Assembly: GCF_042647165.1 (NCBI RefSeq) | Contig: NZ_JBHRUV010000014.1 | Source: Camelimonas abortus | GTDB lineage: Bacteria > Pseudomonadota > Alphaproteobacteria > Rhizobiales > Beijerinckiaceae | Length of the DNA stretch: 64,000 bases | Reading direction: 5' to 3' (one strand) | Shown here: one piece after another, positions 17,603 through 25,549 of the stretch | How the letters are laid out: each line of letters starts with the position of its first letter | Numbering within the stretch: position 1 is the first letter of the stretch | Program-made: the position numbers and the translations under genes | Notes under the pieces: model-generated | What the model saw: the letters and a program-made list of their open reading frames with translations, nothing else | What the model was told of the DNA's origin: nothing | The model's database searches: none

Positions 17603-19159
17603 TCATTCCCCGAGCCAGACGAACTCGAACTTCGGCTTGCCGAGCAGGTCCGGCCGGTAGCCCCTGACCTTCGGCGACAGCGCGTCGAGCTCGTACTGGA
17701 AGGCGAGCGGCACCGAGAGCGCTTCGCCCATGGTGATCTGCTGGATGCGGTCGAACACGGCGGCGCGTTCGCGCGTGTCCTCGCTCTCGCGGCTCTTGCG
17801 GATCAGGTCGCTGAGCTCGTCGCTGGCCTCGCGGCTGGCGTTGTAATAGGCGCCCTTGTCGAACCCCAGGGCGTAGGTCATGCTCGGGTCCGGCCGGCCG
17901 GTCCAGGCCGAGAGCAGCATGTCATAGCCCTGGTTGAAGAAATTGGCGCTGATCTCCGCCACCGTGCCGCGGGTGAACTTCAGCCGCACGCCCGCCTTGC
18001 CCAGCTGCTCCTGCAGCACCTCGGCGCGGCGCACGTTGTCTTGGTCGGTGTAGGCGCCGACGGTGAGCTCAATGCCGTCGGGATAGCCGGCTTCGGCCAG
18101 CAGGGCGCGCGCCTTCTCCACGTCGTGGGGGTAGAGCTTCGAGGCGGTTTCGGACCAGGCCCAGTGTGACTTCGGCAGCGTCATGGTCGCCGGTTCGCCC
18201 AGCCCGCCCATGGTGGCGCGCACGAAGGCGTCGCGGTCCACGGCGTGGTTGAGCGCCCGGCGCACGCGCACGTCGTCCAGCGGCTTGCGCTTCGTGTTGA
18301 GATAGAACTGGACGCAGTACAGCGTCGGCGCGGTGACGACCTGCAGGTTCTTCGCCCGCTCGATCACCGGCTTCAGCCGCGCCGGCAGGGCGAAGGCCAT
18401 GTCGTTCTGCCCGGCGGTCACCGAGCGCAGCGCCGTGGCGTATTCCGGAATGATGCTGAACTCGATGGAGTCGAGGAAGCCGCGGTCGTCGCGCCAGTAA
18501 TTTTCGTTGCGGGCGACCACCACTTTCTGGTTGTCGGCCCAGCTGACGAACTTCCACGGTCCGGCGCCCACCGGATTGCGGTCGCTGGCCTGGCCGTGCT
18601 TCTGCACCGCCGCGGGCGAGATCATCATGCCGCAGCGGTCGGAGAAAATGGCCGGCAGCGCCGCGTCCGGATTTTTCAGCTTCAGCGTCACCTGCAGCGG
18701 GCCGGTCACCACTGTCTCGGCGATGCTGGTCAGGTCCGCCTTGACGTTGGAGCGCTGGTCGAGCCGGCTGCGGTCGATGTTGAACTTCACCGCCTCGGCG
18801 TCGAGCGGGGTTCCGTCATGGAACGTCACGCCCGGCTGCAGGTCCAGCACCATGGTGAGGCGGTCCGGATAGCTCCATTTCGCCAGGCCCGGCTTCGGCT
18901 GCAGCGTGTCGTAATCCCATTCGGTGAGCGTGTCGTAGATGGTCCACAGGAAGGAGTGGTCGTAGCCGGAGCCGCCGGTCGCCGGATCGAGGGACGAGGG
19001 ATTGGCCGAGGCGGCGAGGCGCAGCACGCCGCCCCGTTTCGGCGCTCCGGCGCTGGCGCTGGCGCCGCCGCTGGCGGCCGCGGCGCCGGCCGCCGCGGCG
19101 AGGGCGAGAAAGGCGCGCCGGCTCAGCGACGCCGCCGGCAGGATGCGGTCACGTGTCAT
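17603..19159 (-). CDS. Family 5 extracellular solute-binding protein, Tat-exported
   Basis: Periplasmic receptor of the ABC system, 518 residues from the chosen start. The N-terminus has a twin-arginine signal, SLSRRAFLALAAAAGAAAAS, followed by KRGGVLRLA, the usual entry to the mature SBP family 5 fold; FHDGTPLDAEAVKFN and PVGAGPWKF are family landmarks. ATG 19159 has GAGGGG 7 bases upstream; ATG 19174 is an alternative. The start overlaps the end of the upstream ATPase gene by 11 bases, so the genes are translationally coupled. Tat export implies folding before secretion. The binding pocket cannot be interpreted without a structure, so the solute stays unknown. Confidence 0.9.
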   Translation of the reverse strand: MTRDRILPAASLSRRAFLALAAAAGAAAASGGASASAGAPKRGGVLRLAASANPSSLDPATGGSGYDHSFLWTIYDTLTEWDYDTLQPKPGLAKWSYPDRLTMVLDLQPGVTFHDGTPLDAEAVKFNIDRSRLDQRSNVKADLTSIAETVVTGPLQVTLKLKNPDAALPAIFSDRCGMMISPAAVQKHGQASDRNPVGAGPWKFVSWADNQKVVVARNENYWRDDRGFLDSIEFSIIPEYATALRSVTAGQNDMAFALPARLKPVIERAKNLQVVTAPTLYCVQFYLNTKRKPLDDVRVRRALNHAVDRDAFVRATMGGLGEPATMTLPKSHWAWSETASKLYPHDVEKARALLAEAGYPDGIELTVGAYTDQDNVRRAEVLQEQLGKAGVRLKFTRGTVAEISANFFNQGYDMLLSAWTGRPDPSMTYALGFDKGAYYNASREASDELSDLIRKSRESEDTRERAAVFDRIQQITMGEALSVPLAFQYELDALSPKVRGYRPDLLGKPKFEFVWLGE

Positions 19160-20258
19160 GAACGGTCCCCTCATGGGCGTTTCCCCCTGTCGCGGGCTCG
19201 CGCGCGTCCGGCGGCCCGTCTGGCGTTGCGAAATGGCAGGCGACCCAGTGGTCGGGGCGCAGCGGCCGCCACTGCGGCGTCTCGGCGGCGCAGCGCGCCT
19301 GTGCGAAGGGGCAGCGGGTCCGGAACCGGCAGCCGGAGGGCGGCGACACGGGGCTGGGGATTTCGCCCTCAAGCAGGATGCGGCGGGACGTCCGCATCGA
19401 CGACGGCAGCGGGACCGGCTCCGCCGACAGCAGGGCGCGCGTGTAGGGATGCAGCGGCCGCTCCGTCACCTCCGCGGCCGGCCCCAGCTCCATGAAGCGG
19501 CCGAGATAGGTCACGGCGATGCGGTCCGAGATGTGCGACACCACCGAAATGTCGTGGGTGATGAACACATAGGTCAGGCCAAACTCGCGCTGCAGGTCGG
19601 CGAACAGGTTGAGCACGTCGCCGCGGATCGACACGTCCAGCGCCGCCACCACCTCGTCGCAGACGATGAGGCGCGGGCGCAGGGTGAGGGCGCGGGCGAT
19701 GTTCACCCGCTGTTTCTGGCCGCCGGAGAGCTGGTGCGGATAGCGCAGCCCCGCCTCCGGCGGCAGGCCGACGCGCGCCAGCGCTTCGGTCGCCGCCCGC
19801 CTCCGGCTGGCGGCGTCGCCTTCTCCGGCCGCCTGCAGCGGCTCCATCACGCTCTGCAGGATGGTCATGCGCGGATTGAGCGCCGCGTGCGGATCCTGGA
19901 AGATGATCTGGTAATCGCGCCGGCGGCGGCGGAACTCCGCCGGCGACAGCGAGGCGAGGTCGACGCCGTCCAGCAGGATGCGCCCGGACGTCGGCTTCAG
20001 CAGTCCCGCCAGCGCCCGGCCGATGGTGGTCTTGCCCGAGCCCGACTCGCCGATGACGCCGAAGGTTTCGCCGGCGCGGACCTCGAAGGAGACCCCGTCC
20101 ACCGCTTTCACCGTCTCCAGCCCGTCGCTGGTGGGGAAACGGACGCACAGCTCCTCCACCTGCGCCACCGGCGGCGCGGCTGTTTTGCTCCCCGGCCGCT
20201 CCTGGGGCGTGGCGTCGCGGGCCGCCGCGTCCGCGGACATGGTCACGACGGCGCTCAT
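19149..20258 (-). CDS. Oligopeptide-type ABC transporter ATP-binding protein (DppF/OppF family)
   Basis: ATPase subunit, 369 residues. Walker A is GESGSGKTT, the signature is LSGGQKQR, and Walker B is RLIVCDEVVAALDVS. The C-terminal oligopeptide/dipeptide domain holds HPYTRALLSA and a cysteine cluster (CRFRTRCPFAQARC) with CRFRTRCP as the usual family feature. The first 30 residues are low-complexity. Its start overlaps the preceding ATPase stop by 4 bases (20255-20258), and its end overlaps the solute-binding protein start. These overlaps and the shared direction support a single transcript. Confidence 0.92.
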   Translation of the reverse strand: MSAVVTMSADAAARDATPQERPGSKTAAPPVAQVEELCVRFPTSDGLETVKAVDGVSFEVRAGETFGVIGESGSGKTTIGRALAGLLKPTSGRILLDGVDLASLSPAEFRRRRRDYQIIFQDPHAALNPRMTILQSVMEPLQAAGEGDAASRRRAATEALARVGLPPEAGLRYPHQLSGGQKQRVNIARALTLRPRLIVCDEVVAALDVSIRGDVLNLFADLQREFGLTYVFITHDISVVSHISDRIAVTYLGRFMELGPAAEVTERPLHPYTRALLSAEPVPLPSSMRTSRRILLEGEIPSPVSPPSGCRFRTRCPFAQARCAAETPQWRPLRPDHWVACHFATPDGPPDAREPATGGNAHEGTVHDT

Positions 20259-21406
20259 CGGCCGGCCTCCCCGGTGGCCGGCCGCAGCGTCCGCCCGTCG
20301 ACGGCGCCGGGCAGCGTCAGCTCCGCCGCCCGCCGGCAGCGGGCGAGATGGCCGGGCGCGGCGGCGGCGAGCTGCTGCTCCGCCTCACAGCCGGGAGCGG
20401 CGTAGCCGCAGCGCTCGCGGAAGCGGCAGCCGGCCGGCATCTGGTCCGGCGGCGGCACGCGCCCGGGAATGGACGGCAGCACGCTGCGCCGCGGGCACAG
20501 CCCCGGCAGCGAGCGCAGCAGGCCGGAGGTGTAGGGATGGCGCGGACGGATGAGCGCGTCGTCCACCGGCGCGTCTTCCACCACCTCGCCGGCGTACATG
20601 GTGATCATGCGGGTGCAGGTTTCCGCCACCACGCCGAGGTCGTGGGTGATGAACACCAGGGCTGCGCCGGTGCGCTCGCACAGGTCGCGCAGCAGGTCGG
20701 TGATCTGCGCCTGGATGGTGACGTCCAGCGCCGTGGTCGGTTCGTCGGCGATGATCAGCTTCGGCTCGCAGATCAGCGCCATGGCGATCATCACCCGCTG
20801 GCGCATGCCGCCGGACAGCTGGTGGGGATATTCGTCATAGCGGCGCTCCGGCGCGGGAATGCCCACCTCGGCCAGGGCGGCGATGGCGCGCTCGCGCGCC
20901 TCGGCCCGGCTCGCCGGGAAATGCACGCGATAGGCCTCGGCGATCTGCTCGCCCACGGTGAACACCGGATCGAGCGCCGTCATCGGCTCCTGGAAGATCA
21001 TGGCCACGTCGCGGCCGCGGATGGCGCGCATGCGCCGCTGCGACAGCGTCATCAGGTTCTCGCCGGCGAGGCGCGCCTCGCCGGTGACGCGCGCTGTCTG
21101 CGGCGGCAGCAGCCGCATGATCGCGAGCCCCGTCACCGACTTGCCGCAGCCGCTCTCGCCCACGAGGCCGACGCGCTCGCCGGCGCGGATGGTGAAGCTG
21201 ACGTTGCGCGTCACCGGCAGCACGCCGGAGCTGGTGATGAAGGAGACGCCAAGGTCCCGGACCTCCAGCACCGGCGCTGGCGCGGCGCCCGGGCCCGGCG
21301 CAGGCGCCGCCATGGCGGCTGCCGGCGGCGGCGCGGCGCCGGCCGGCGCGGGGCCGGACCTCCGGCCGGGAGAAAAGAACAGTCTGGCGGGAAACAACCC
21401 GGTCAT
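20255..21406 (-). CDS. Oligopeptide-type ABC transporter ATP-binding protein (DppD/OppD family)
   Basis: First gene of the operon, 383 residues. Walker A is GESGCGKSV, the signature is LSGGMRQRV and Walker B is KLIIADEPTTALDVT; the C-terminal oligo domain contains HPYTSGLLRSLPG and CRFRERCGYAAPGC. The start at 21406 is set by GGGAGGG 6 bases upstream. That start gives a 45-residue Ala/Pro-rich N-terminal extension before VLEVRDLGVSF; an internal ATG at 21313 would give the usual family length, so the true start is not certain. It is followed with a 4-base overlap by the second ATPase. Confidence 0.92.
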   Translation of the reverse strand: MTGLFPARLFFSPGRRSGPAPAGAAPPPAAAMAAPAPGPGAAPAPVLEVRDLGVSFITSSGVLPVTRNVSFTIRAGERVGLVGESGCGKSVTGLAIMRLLPPQTARVTGEARLAGENLMTLSQRRMRAIRGRDVAMIFQEPMTALDPVFTVGEQIAEAYRVHFPASRAEARERAIAALAEVGIPAPERRYDEYPHQLSGGMRQRVMIAMALICEPKLIIADEPTTALDVTIQAQITDLLRDLCERTGAALVFITHDLGVVAETCTRMITMYAGEVVEDAPVDDALIRPRHPYTSGLLRSLPGLCPRRSVLPSIPGRVPPPDQMPAGCRFRERCGYAAPGCEAEQQLAAAAPGHLARCRRAAELTLPGAVDGRTLRPATGEAGR

Positions 21407-21824
21407 CACAGCCCTCCCGTCCGCATGCGGGCCCCGTCGTGGGCCCGCGTTCCGGCGGCGACCCGCCACGGGCGCGCAACCCGGCGACGCCGGCGGCGGG
21501 CCCCGCGTCCGCAGGCGCGGCGGTCCGCCTCCCGGTCCCACGCCCTGCGGCGTTTCTCCCCTGGCGCCGTGCGCCTGTCCTCCGGGCGGAGATTCTTGTC
21601 GTTACGTCAGTGTGGCGACGATGAGATCAGATATTTTTTATAGGAGATCACAGGATCCCGGCCTGTCAAGGCGCGCCGCCCGCGGCGCATGGGCCGCCGT
21701 GGCGCAGGGGCCGGCGCGGGCGGCGCGCCCCGGCGGGCGGACGCCGGCGCGGGAGCCAGGCCGCACACGCACATGTGTCCTGGGGCGGGCCTTCGCCGCC
21801 GTCCGCACGGTTCTCGCGCCCGTG
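21407..21824. other. Intergenic region upstream of the ABC/CoA-ligase operon
   Basis: About 420 bases between the operon start and the end of the barrel-protein gene. The half near the operon is GC-rich with no credible gene. The notable part is an AT-rich island at 21620-21670 holding a candidate promoter and two direct repeats, listed separately. Confidence 0.5.
21623..21669 (-). promoter_or_regulatory. Candidate promoter with duplicated operator-like site for the ABC operon
   Basis: On the minus strand a perfect TTGACA (21664-21669) is followed after 21 bases by TATAAA (21637-21642). The spacer is longer than ideal, so the exact -10 is unsure. The 7-mer TGATCTC occurs twice in the same orientation, at 21644-21650 and 21623-21629, 21 bases apart, bracketing the -10 region. 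Two helical turns of spacing places both copies on one DNA face, as for a dimeric or tandem-bound regulator. No regulator gene lies nearby. Confidence 0.45.
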
Positions 21825-22859
21825 CTAGCGCCACAGATAGAGCGGCGCGGAAAGGCCCAGCTGCACCTGGGGCGCGGGCGACCAGCCCGCCATCAGGCTG
21901 AGGGCGAACAGGCGGTTGTCGTCCCGGTCCACGTGTTCGATCTCAAGCTGCACATAGGGCGTGGTCACGGGCTTCACGCGCACGTCGGCCACGGCGCTGA
22001 TCTCGGCTCCTGCGAAATGCTGCGCCCCGGCGGCGACGGTGACGTTCACCCGCTGCGCCGGCGACCAGTAATAGCCGAGCGAAGCGTCGTACAGCATCCC
22101 GATGCGCAGCCGGCTGACCGGCGAGACCGTGCGCGACACGCTGAAACTGGCGCTGACGCCGCGTTCGCCCTCGGCGTCCAGCGACCAGTCGAGGTCGAGC
22201 CCTCCCGCCCAGGTTGGCGGACGGGTTCCGGCGATGGCCTGCACCGGGCGGGACAGCGAGCCGTTGACCGAGATCTCCGGCAGCAGCCCCTGCTGCTGCG
22301 TCAGGCGGGCGGCGATGCTGACGCTCCAGGAATCGGCGAGGAAATCCGACCAGGGCTCGGTGAGGGCGCGGGACATGGAGCCGTCGAGCCCGGCGGTGAG
22401 GGTCAGGCGCTCGCCGAAGGCGAAGGTGAGGGGGGCGGAGACATGGACGCCACGGGTCTTCCGCCCGGTGAGCTGGCGCAGCCGCCGCAGGCTGAAGCCG
22501 ACCGTCGTTCCGGGCGTCGAGCTCCAGCCGCCTTCCAGGTCCAGGTAGACCGAGCTCAGCCGCAACGGGCCGGTCTCATCCCCCCCGTCATCCTTGCCGT
22601 CGTCCTCATCCGCGCCGTCGTCCTCCTCACCCTTGTCGCCGTCGTCGCCGCCAGCGCGGGCGGGCTGCGCCGCCGCCGGGGGCGGCGCGGGCTCCGCCGC
22701 GGCCAGCGCCGGGGCCGCCGCGGCGAGCAGGGCGAGGAGACAGGCGAGCGCCGCCGGCGTGAGGCGCGGCGCCCGGCCACGGGCGCCCGGAGCGGTTGCG
22801 GATGGCGATGAACGGCGCGGCAAGCGGTGATCTCCCCGGGGCGCGGCGGCGCGACGCAT
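21825..22859 (-). CDS. Predicted outer-membrane beta-barrel protein with Asp-rich linker, unknown function
   Basis: A 344-residue protein I do not assign to a named family. A signal peptide (LTPAALACLLALLAAAAPAL, residues about 33-52) is followed by an Ala/Pro spacer and a strongly acidic stretch from about residue 70 (GGDDGDKGEEDDGADEDD and onward). The rest is made of alternating amphipathic segments with aromatic ends, such as SSVYLDLEGGW, LTFAFGERLTLTAG, SVSIAARLTQ, LRIGMLYDASLGYYW and NRLFALSLMAGW, which is what a small barrel looks like. The end (APLYLWR) lacks the usual terminal Phe. The acidic stretch could bind calcium. The frame stays open to 23696 but the upstream part is a shadow of the YrhK-like gene. 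It follows that gene by about 40 bases on the same strand. Confidence 0.65.
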   Translation of the reverse strand: MRRAAAPRGDHRLPRRSSPSATAPGARGRAPRLTPAALACLLALLAAAAPALAAAEPAPPPAAAQPARAGGDDGDKGEEDDGADEDDGKDDGGDETGPLRLSSVYLDLEGGWSSTPGTTVGFSLRRLRQLTGRKTRGVHVSAPLTFAFGERLTLTAGLDGSMSRALTEPWSDFLADSWSVSIAARLTQQQGLLPEISVNGSLSRPVQAIAGTRPPTWAGGLDLDWSLDAEGERGVSASFSVSRTVSPVSRLRIGMLYDASLGYYWSPAQRVNVTVAAGAQHFAGAEISAVADVRVKPVTTPYVQLEIEHVDRDDNRLFALSLMAGWSPAPQVQLGLSAPLYLWR

Positions 22860-22900
22860 GACGGCGAGGATAGCGTGGGCCAGGCCGCCGGCAAGCCGTT

Positions 22901-23749
22901 CTAGGCGGGGGCGCGGCGCGCCTCGCGCATCAGCAGCCCGCCGCCGGCGAGAAAGCACAGCGAGCCCAGCAGCAGCCAGACGTTCGACTGCCACACCAGC
23001 GGCGCCGGCGCCGGCTCCCCCGGCCCGAAGGCGATGATGGAGGACATCAGGAAGAACACGCAGCCGGCGAGGTTGACCGCCGCCAGCCGCCACGACTCGT
23101 CCCGCGGCGCCCAGCGCCACCAGGCGTGGCAGGTCTCGATGAAGGCGAGATAGCCCGCGACCAGGAACAGGATGGAGCCGGCGAAGCCTGGCGCCCACAC
23201 GGCGACGTCCAGCGCCAGCCAGCCGGCCGGCGGGCGGATGGCGTCGCCGGTGTTGAAATTGAACGCCACCGTGCCGGCGAACTGGGCGAGGGTGCTGAGC
23301 CACCCCGCCTGGCGCGGCCGCCAGCCGATGAGGGCGACGCGCCGCCCCCTGGCCTCTCCCGGAAACGCCCCGGCGTTGGCCGACTGGAAGTGCTGCAGGT
23401 AGCCGGCGATGGTGAAGGGAACCGAACCGGCGAAGAACGTCAGGTTGATGGCGAGGGGCGACGCCGGCGCCGCGCCGGCCGGAAACAGCGACAGCGCCGC
23501 GCCCAGCGCGAACAGCGTCGAGCCGGCGGCGAACAGGAAGCCGATGAGCCAGTTGAACCAGCGCCGCCGCCATGGCGGCTGCCGCTGCGCCGCGACGCCG
23601 CGGTCCGCCGGGGAGAGCCCCTTGCGGTGGTCGCGCGCGCGCCACACCAGCCGCCGGCCACGCCGTATGAAGACATGCAGCGTGACGAACGGCCATGGGC
23701 CGAGGCGCAGCGCGCGGCTCTCGCGGCCGCCAGCGGGGCGGTCCGTCAT
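22901..23749 (-). CDS. YrhK-like polytopic membrane protein
   Basis: A 282-residue inner-membrane protein with about six predicted membrane segments: WLIGFLFAAGSTLFALGAAL, LTFFAGSVPFTIAGYLQHF, a pair around LSTLAQFAGTVAFNFN and FAGSILFLVAGYLAFIE, then LAAVNLAGCVFFLMSSIIAF and WLLLGSLCFLAGGGLLM. The spaced G-S-x-x-F pattern in each helix pair resembles the YrhK domain, whose function is unknown. A basic N-terminal tail of about 65 residues lies before the first helix. It is followed closely by the barrel-protein gene and preceded by an Ntn hydrolase gene only 10 bases away, all leftward, so the three may form one transcript. Confidence 0.6.
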   Translation of the reverse strand: MTDRPAGGRESRALRLGPWPFVTLHVFIRRGRRLVWRARDHRKGLSPADRGVAAQRQPPWRRRWFNWLIGFLFAAGSTLFALGAALSLFPAGAAPASPLAINLTFFAGSVPFTIAGYLQHFQSANAGAFPGEARGRRVALIGWRPRQAGWLSTLAQFAGTVAFNFNTGDAIRPPAGWLALDVAVWAPGFAGSILFLVAGYLAFIETCHAWWRWAPRDESWRLAAVNLAGCVFFLMSSIIAFGPGEPAPAPLVWQSNVWLLLGSLCFLAGGGLLMREARRAPA

Positions 23750-23759
23750 CGGCCGTGCG

Positions 23760-24872
23760 TCAGGGCGCGGCGGCGCGCAGCGCCGCGGTGACGTCGCCGG
23801 CCGCCTGCGCCAGTTTCGCCAGCGGAATGACCCGCGGCCCGTCCGCGCCCGCCAGCGCAGCCAGATCGATGTGGAAGAAATTCATGCCGGCGTAGTCGCG
23901 CACGAAGAACAGCGTGCGGGTGAGGTCGCTGAGGCTGGTCCAGGAGGTGAATTCGGTGGCGTAGGGCTTGCCGGATTTCTCCGCCAGGCCAGGCACCTCC
24001 ATGTGGCCGCCGCCGCCCTGCTCGGGATAGTCGATGGAGACGCCGCGCGGCCGGTCGAAATTGTTCATGATGTGGGCGAGGGCGCGCACGGCGCCGTCCG
24101 GATCGTCCGCCTTTTCGGTGAACTGGGCGTAATAGACGGCGCGCACGAAGCGCCCCACCGAGGTGGAGGAGGAAGGCAGCCCGGCGGTGGCGACGCCCGA
24201 ATCAGGCTGGCGCGCCTGCAGCCTGCCGAACACGGCGCTGGAGCGGTCCACGTTGCTGAGGAAGGTGTAGTTGTTCAGGTTGGTGAGGTGCCAGTCGAAG
24301 GAAGGACCGTTGGTCATGACGCCGACCGGATTGTCGAACAGCTTCATGACGCCGCGGTTGAACTCGATCACCAGCGAGGCGCCGCTGCGGTCGTGCGCCA
24401 CATAGTGGAAGGGCGAGACGGCGCCGCCCAGCAGCGCCAGCGGCTCCAGCGCCACCGGCTGCTTCTCCAGCGCCGCGCGCACCTCCGCCACGGTGGTGAA
24501 GCTGCCGAGAATCCAGCCGCCGAGATCAGAGGCCGAGAGCACCGCCGTGGTCACGTCCACGGACTGCCGCCCGCCGGCGGCCGGATAGGAGAGCACGCTG
24601 AAGGTGAGGCCCGCGTCGTTGAGGCCCTCGATCACCTTCAGGTCGTCCGGGCCGAGCGGCTTCTCCGCCGTCGGCAGCCGGCCCGGCATGGTGATGGCGA
24701 TGATGTCATGGGCGCGCTCGAAGGTCACCGGCGGATGGCCGCCCACCTGCGACACGCAGCGCGCTCCCCTGGGGAAGAAGGCGACCTGGTAAGGCAGCGA
24801 CACCGTCAGCTCCAGCGTCCTGCCGAAATAGGGGCGCCCGGCGGCGTCCGTATAAAGCAGCGAGGTGCACAT
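23760..24872 (-). CDS. Choloylglycine hydrolase (linear amide C-N hydrolase) family protein
   Basis: Ntn hydrolase of 370 residues; the family includes bile-salt hydrolases, penicillin V acylases and acyl-homoserine-lactone acylases. The start MCTSLLYTD places the catalytic cysteine at position 2, to be exposed by removal of Met1. Other landmarks are YFGRTLE (with the conserved Arg), ITMPGRLPTAEKP, GLNDAGLTFS (Asn-Asp of the active site region) and VGVMTNGPSFDWHLTNLNNY. There is no signal peptide, so it appears cytoplasmic. It is divergent from the ytcA-mdtNOP efflux operon and 10 bases upstream of the YrhK-like gene. The substrate cannot be read from sequence. Confidence 0.88.
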   Translation of the reverse strand: MCTSLLYTDAAGRPYFGRTLELTVSLPYQVAFFPRGARCVSQVGGHPPVTFERAHDIIAITMPGRLPTAEKPLGPDDLKVIEGLNDAGLTFSVLSYPAAGGRQSVDVTTAVLSASDLGGWILGSFTTVAEVRAALEKQPVALEPLALLGGAVSPFHYVAHDRSGASLVIEFNRGVMKLFDNPVGVMTNGPSFDWHLTNLNNYTFLSNVDRSSAVFGRLQARQPDSGVATAGLPSSSTSVGRFVRAVYYAQFTEKADDPDGAVRALAHIMNNFDRPRGVSIDYPEQGGGGHMEVPGLAEKSGKPYATEFTSWTSLSDLTRTLFFVRDYAGMNFFHIDLAALAGADGPRVIPLAKLAQAAGDVTAALRAAAP

Positions 24873-25235
24873 CGCTTCCCTCTCCCTGCCGCTGTGAATG
24901 ATCCGCCCCGCCCTGCGGCGCGGGCGCGCGACGTTCGCGCCGTGCCGGCGCGGTTCCCGATTAGCAGACCGGCGCCGGCGTTGAAATGCGCTCCCGGGCG
25001 GGGCGCCGAATTTTTCCGCCGTCTCGCCGGGCGCCCTGCAACATGTTTGCGCCGGTTTGCGCGGGCATGGGCGCGGACGCCGCGCGTTTACGCCGCTTTT
25101 GATTTCGGCCAGGCTTGCCGGCGGGGTACGTTTTATTTACGTCTCGACGGCCGGGGCGGGGCCGCGCCCGGCTGCGCGGCGTCAGGCGAGGCGCGGGAGC
25201 GTACGCACGCGTTGGGGCGCAGAAGGAGGCTCAGG
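24873..25235. other. Divergent promoter region between the Ntn hydrolase and the efflux operon
   Basis: About 360 bases with no credible gene. An AT-richer patch at 25125-25143 has two ACGT tetramers (25128-25131 and 25139-25142) flanking TTTATTT, in an inverted arrangement that could be an operator near the ytcA promoter. No clear -35/-10 pair was found for either side. Confidence 0.4.
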
Positions 25236-25547
25236 GTGGCGCGCAGACTTTCGGGGGCCCGGATCATCCGGGGCGGCCTCGGCGGAACGGCCTGCGCCGG
25301 CGCGGCGCTGGCCGGCGGCTGCGCCGCGTCCGGCGCGACGTTCGGCGCGCCGGCCCTGCCGCTGTTCAACGCATTTTTCCCGGCCTGGCTCCTGTGCGCC
25401 TTCTGCGGCGTCATCGGCGCCGCGCTGACGCGCGTCGTCTTTGTCCGCGCCGGCCTTGACGACATCCTGCCGGCCCGTCTGCCGGTCTATGTCGCCGTCG
25501 CCGTCATTATCGGCCTTCTCGTTTCGTGGTTCGGTTTCGGCAGGTGA
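25236..25547 (+). CDS. ytcA: YtcA-like small membrane lipoprotein
   Basis: A 103-residue protein with a lipobox-like LAGGC ending at residue 28, then a conserved block FNAFFPAWLLCAFCGVIGAA and a second membrane segment at the C-terminus (VYVAVAVIIGLLVSWFGFG). It parallels E. coli YtcA, including the YPGWFFCAI-type motif, and like it stands directly before mdtN-mdtO-mdtP. The start is a GTG at 25236, set by a strong AAGGAGG 7 bases upstream; the long open frame to the left is compositional. Function is unknown; the position implies a small accessory subunit of the efflux system. Only 2 bases separate its stop from mdtN. Confidence 0.82.
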   Translation: MARRLSGARIIRGGLGGTACAGAALAGGCAASGATFGAPALPLFNAFFPAWLLCAFCGVIGAALTRVVFVRAGLDDILPARLPVYVAVAVIIGLLVSWFGFGR

Positions 25548-25549
25548 AC

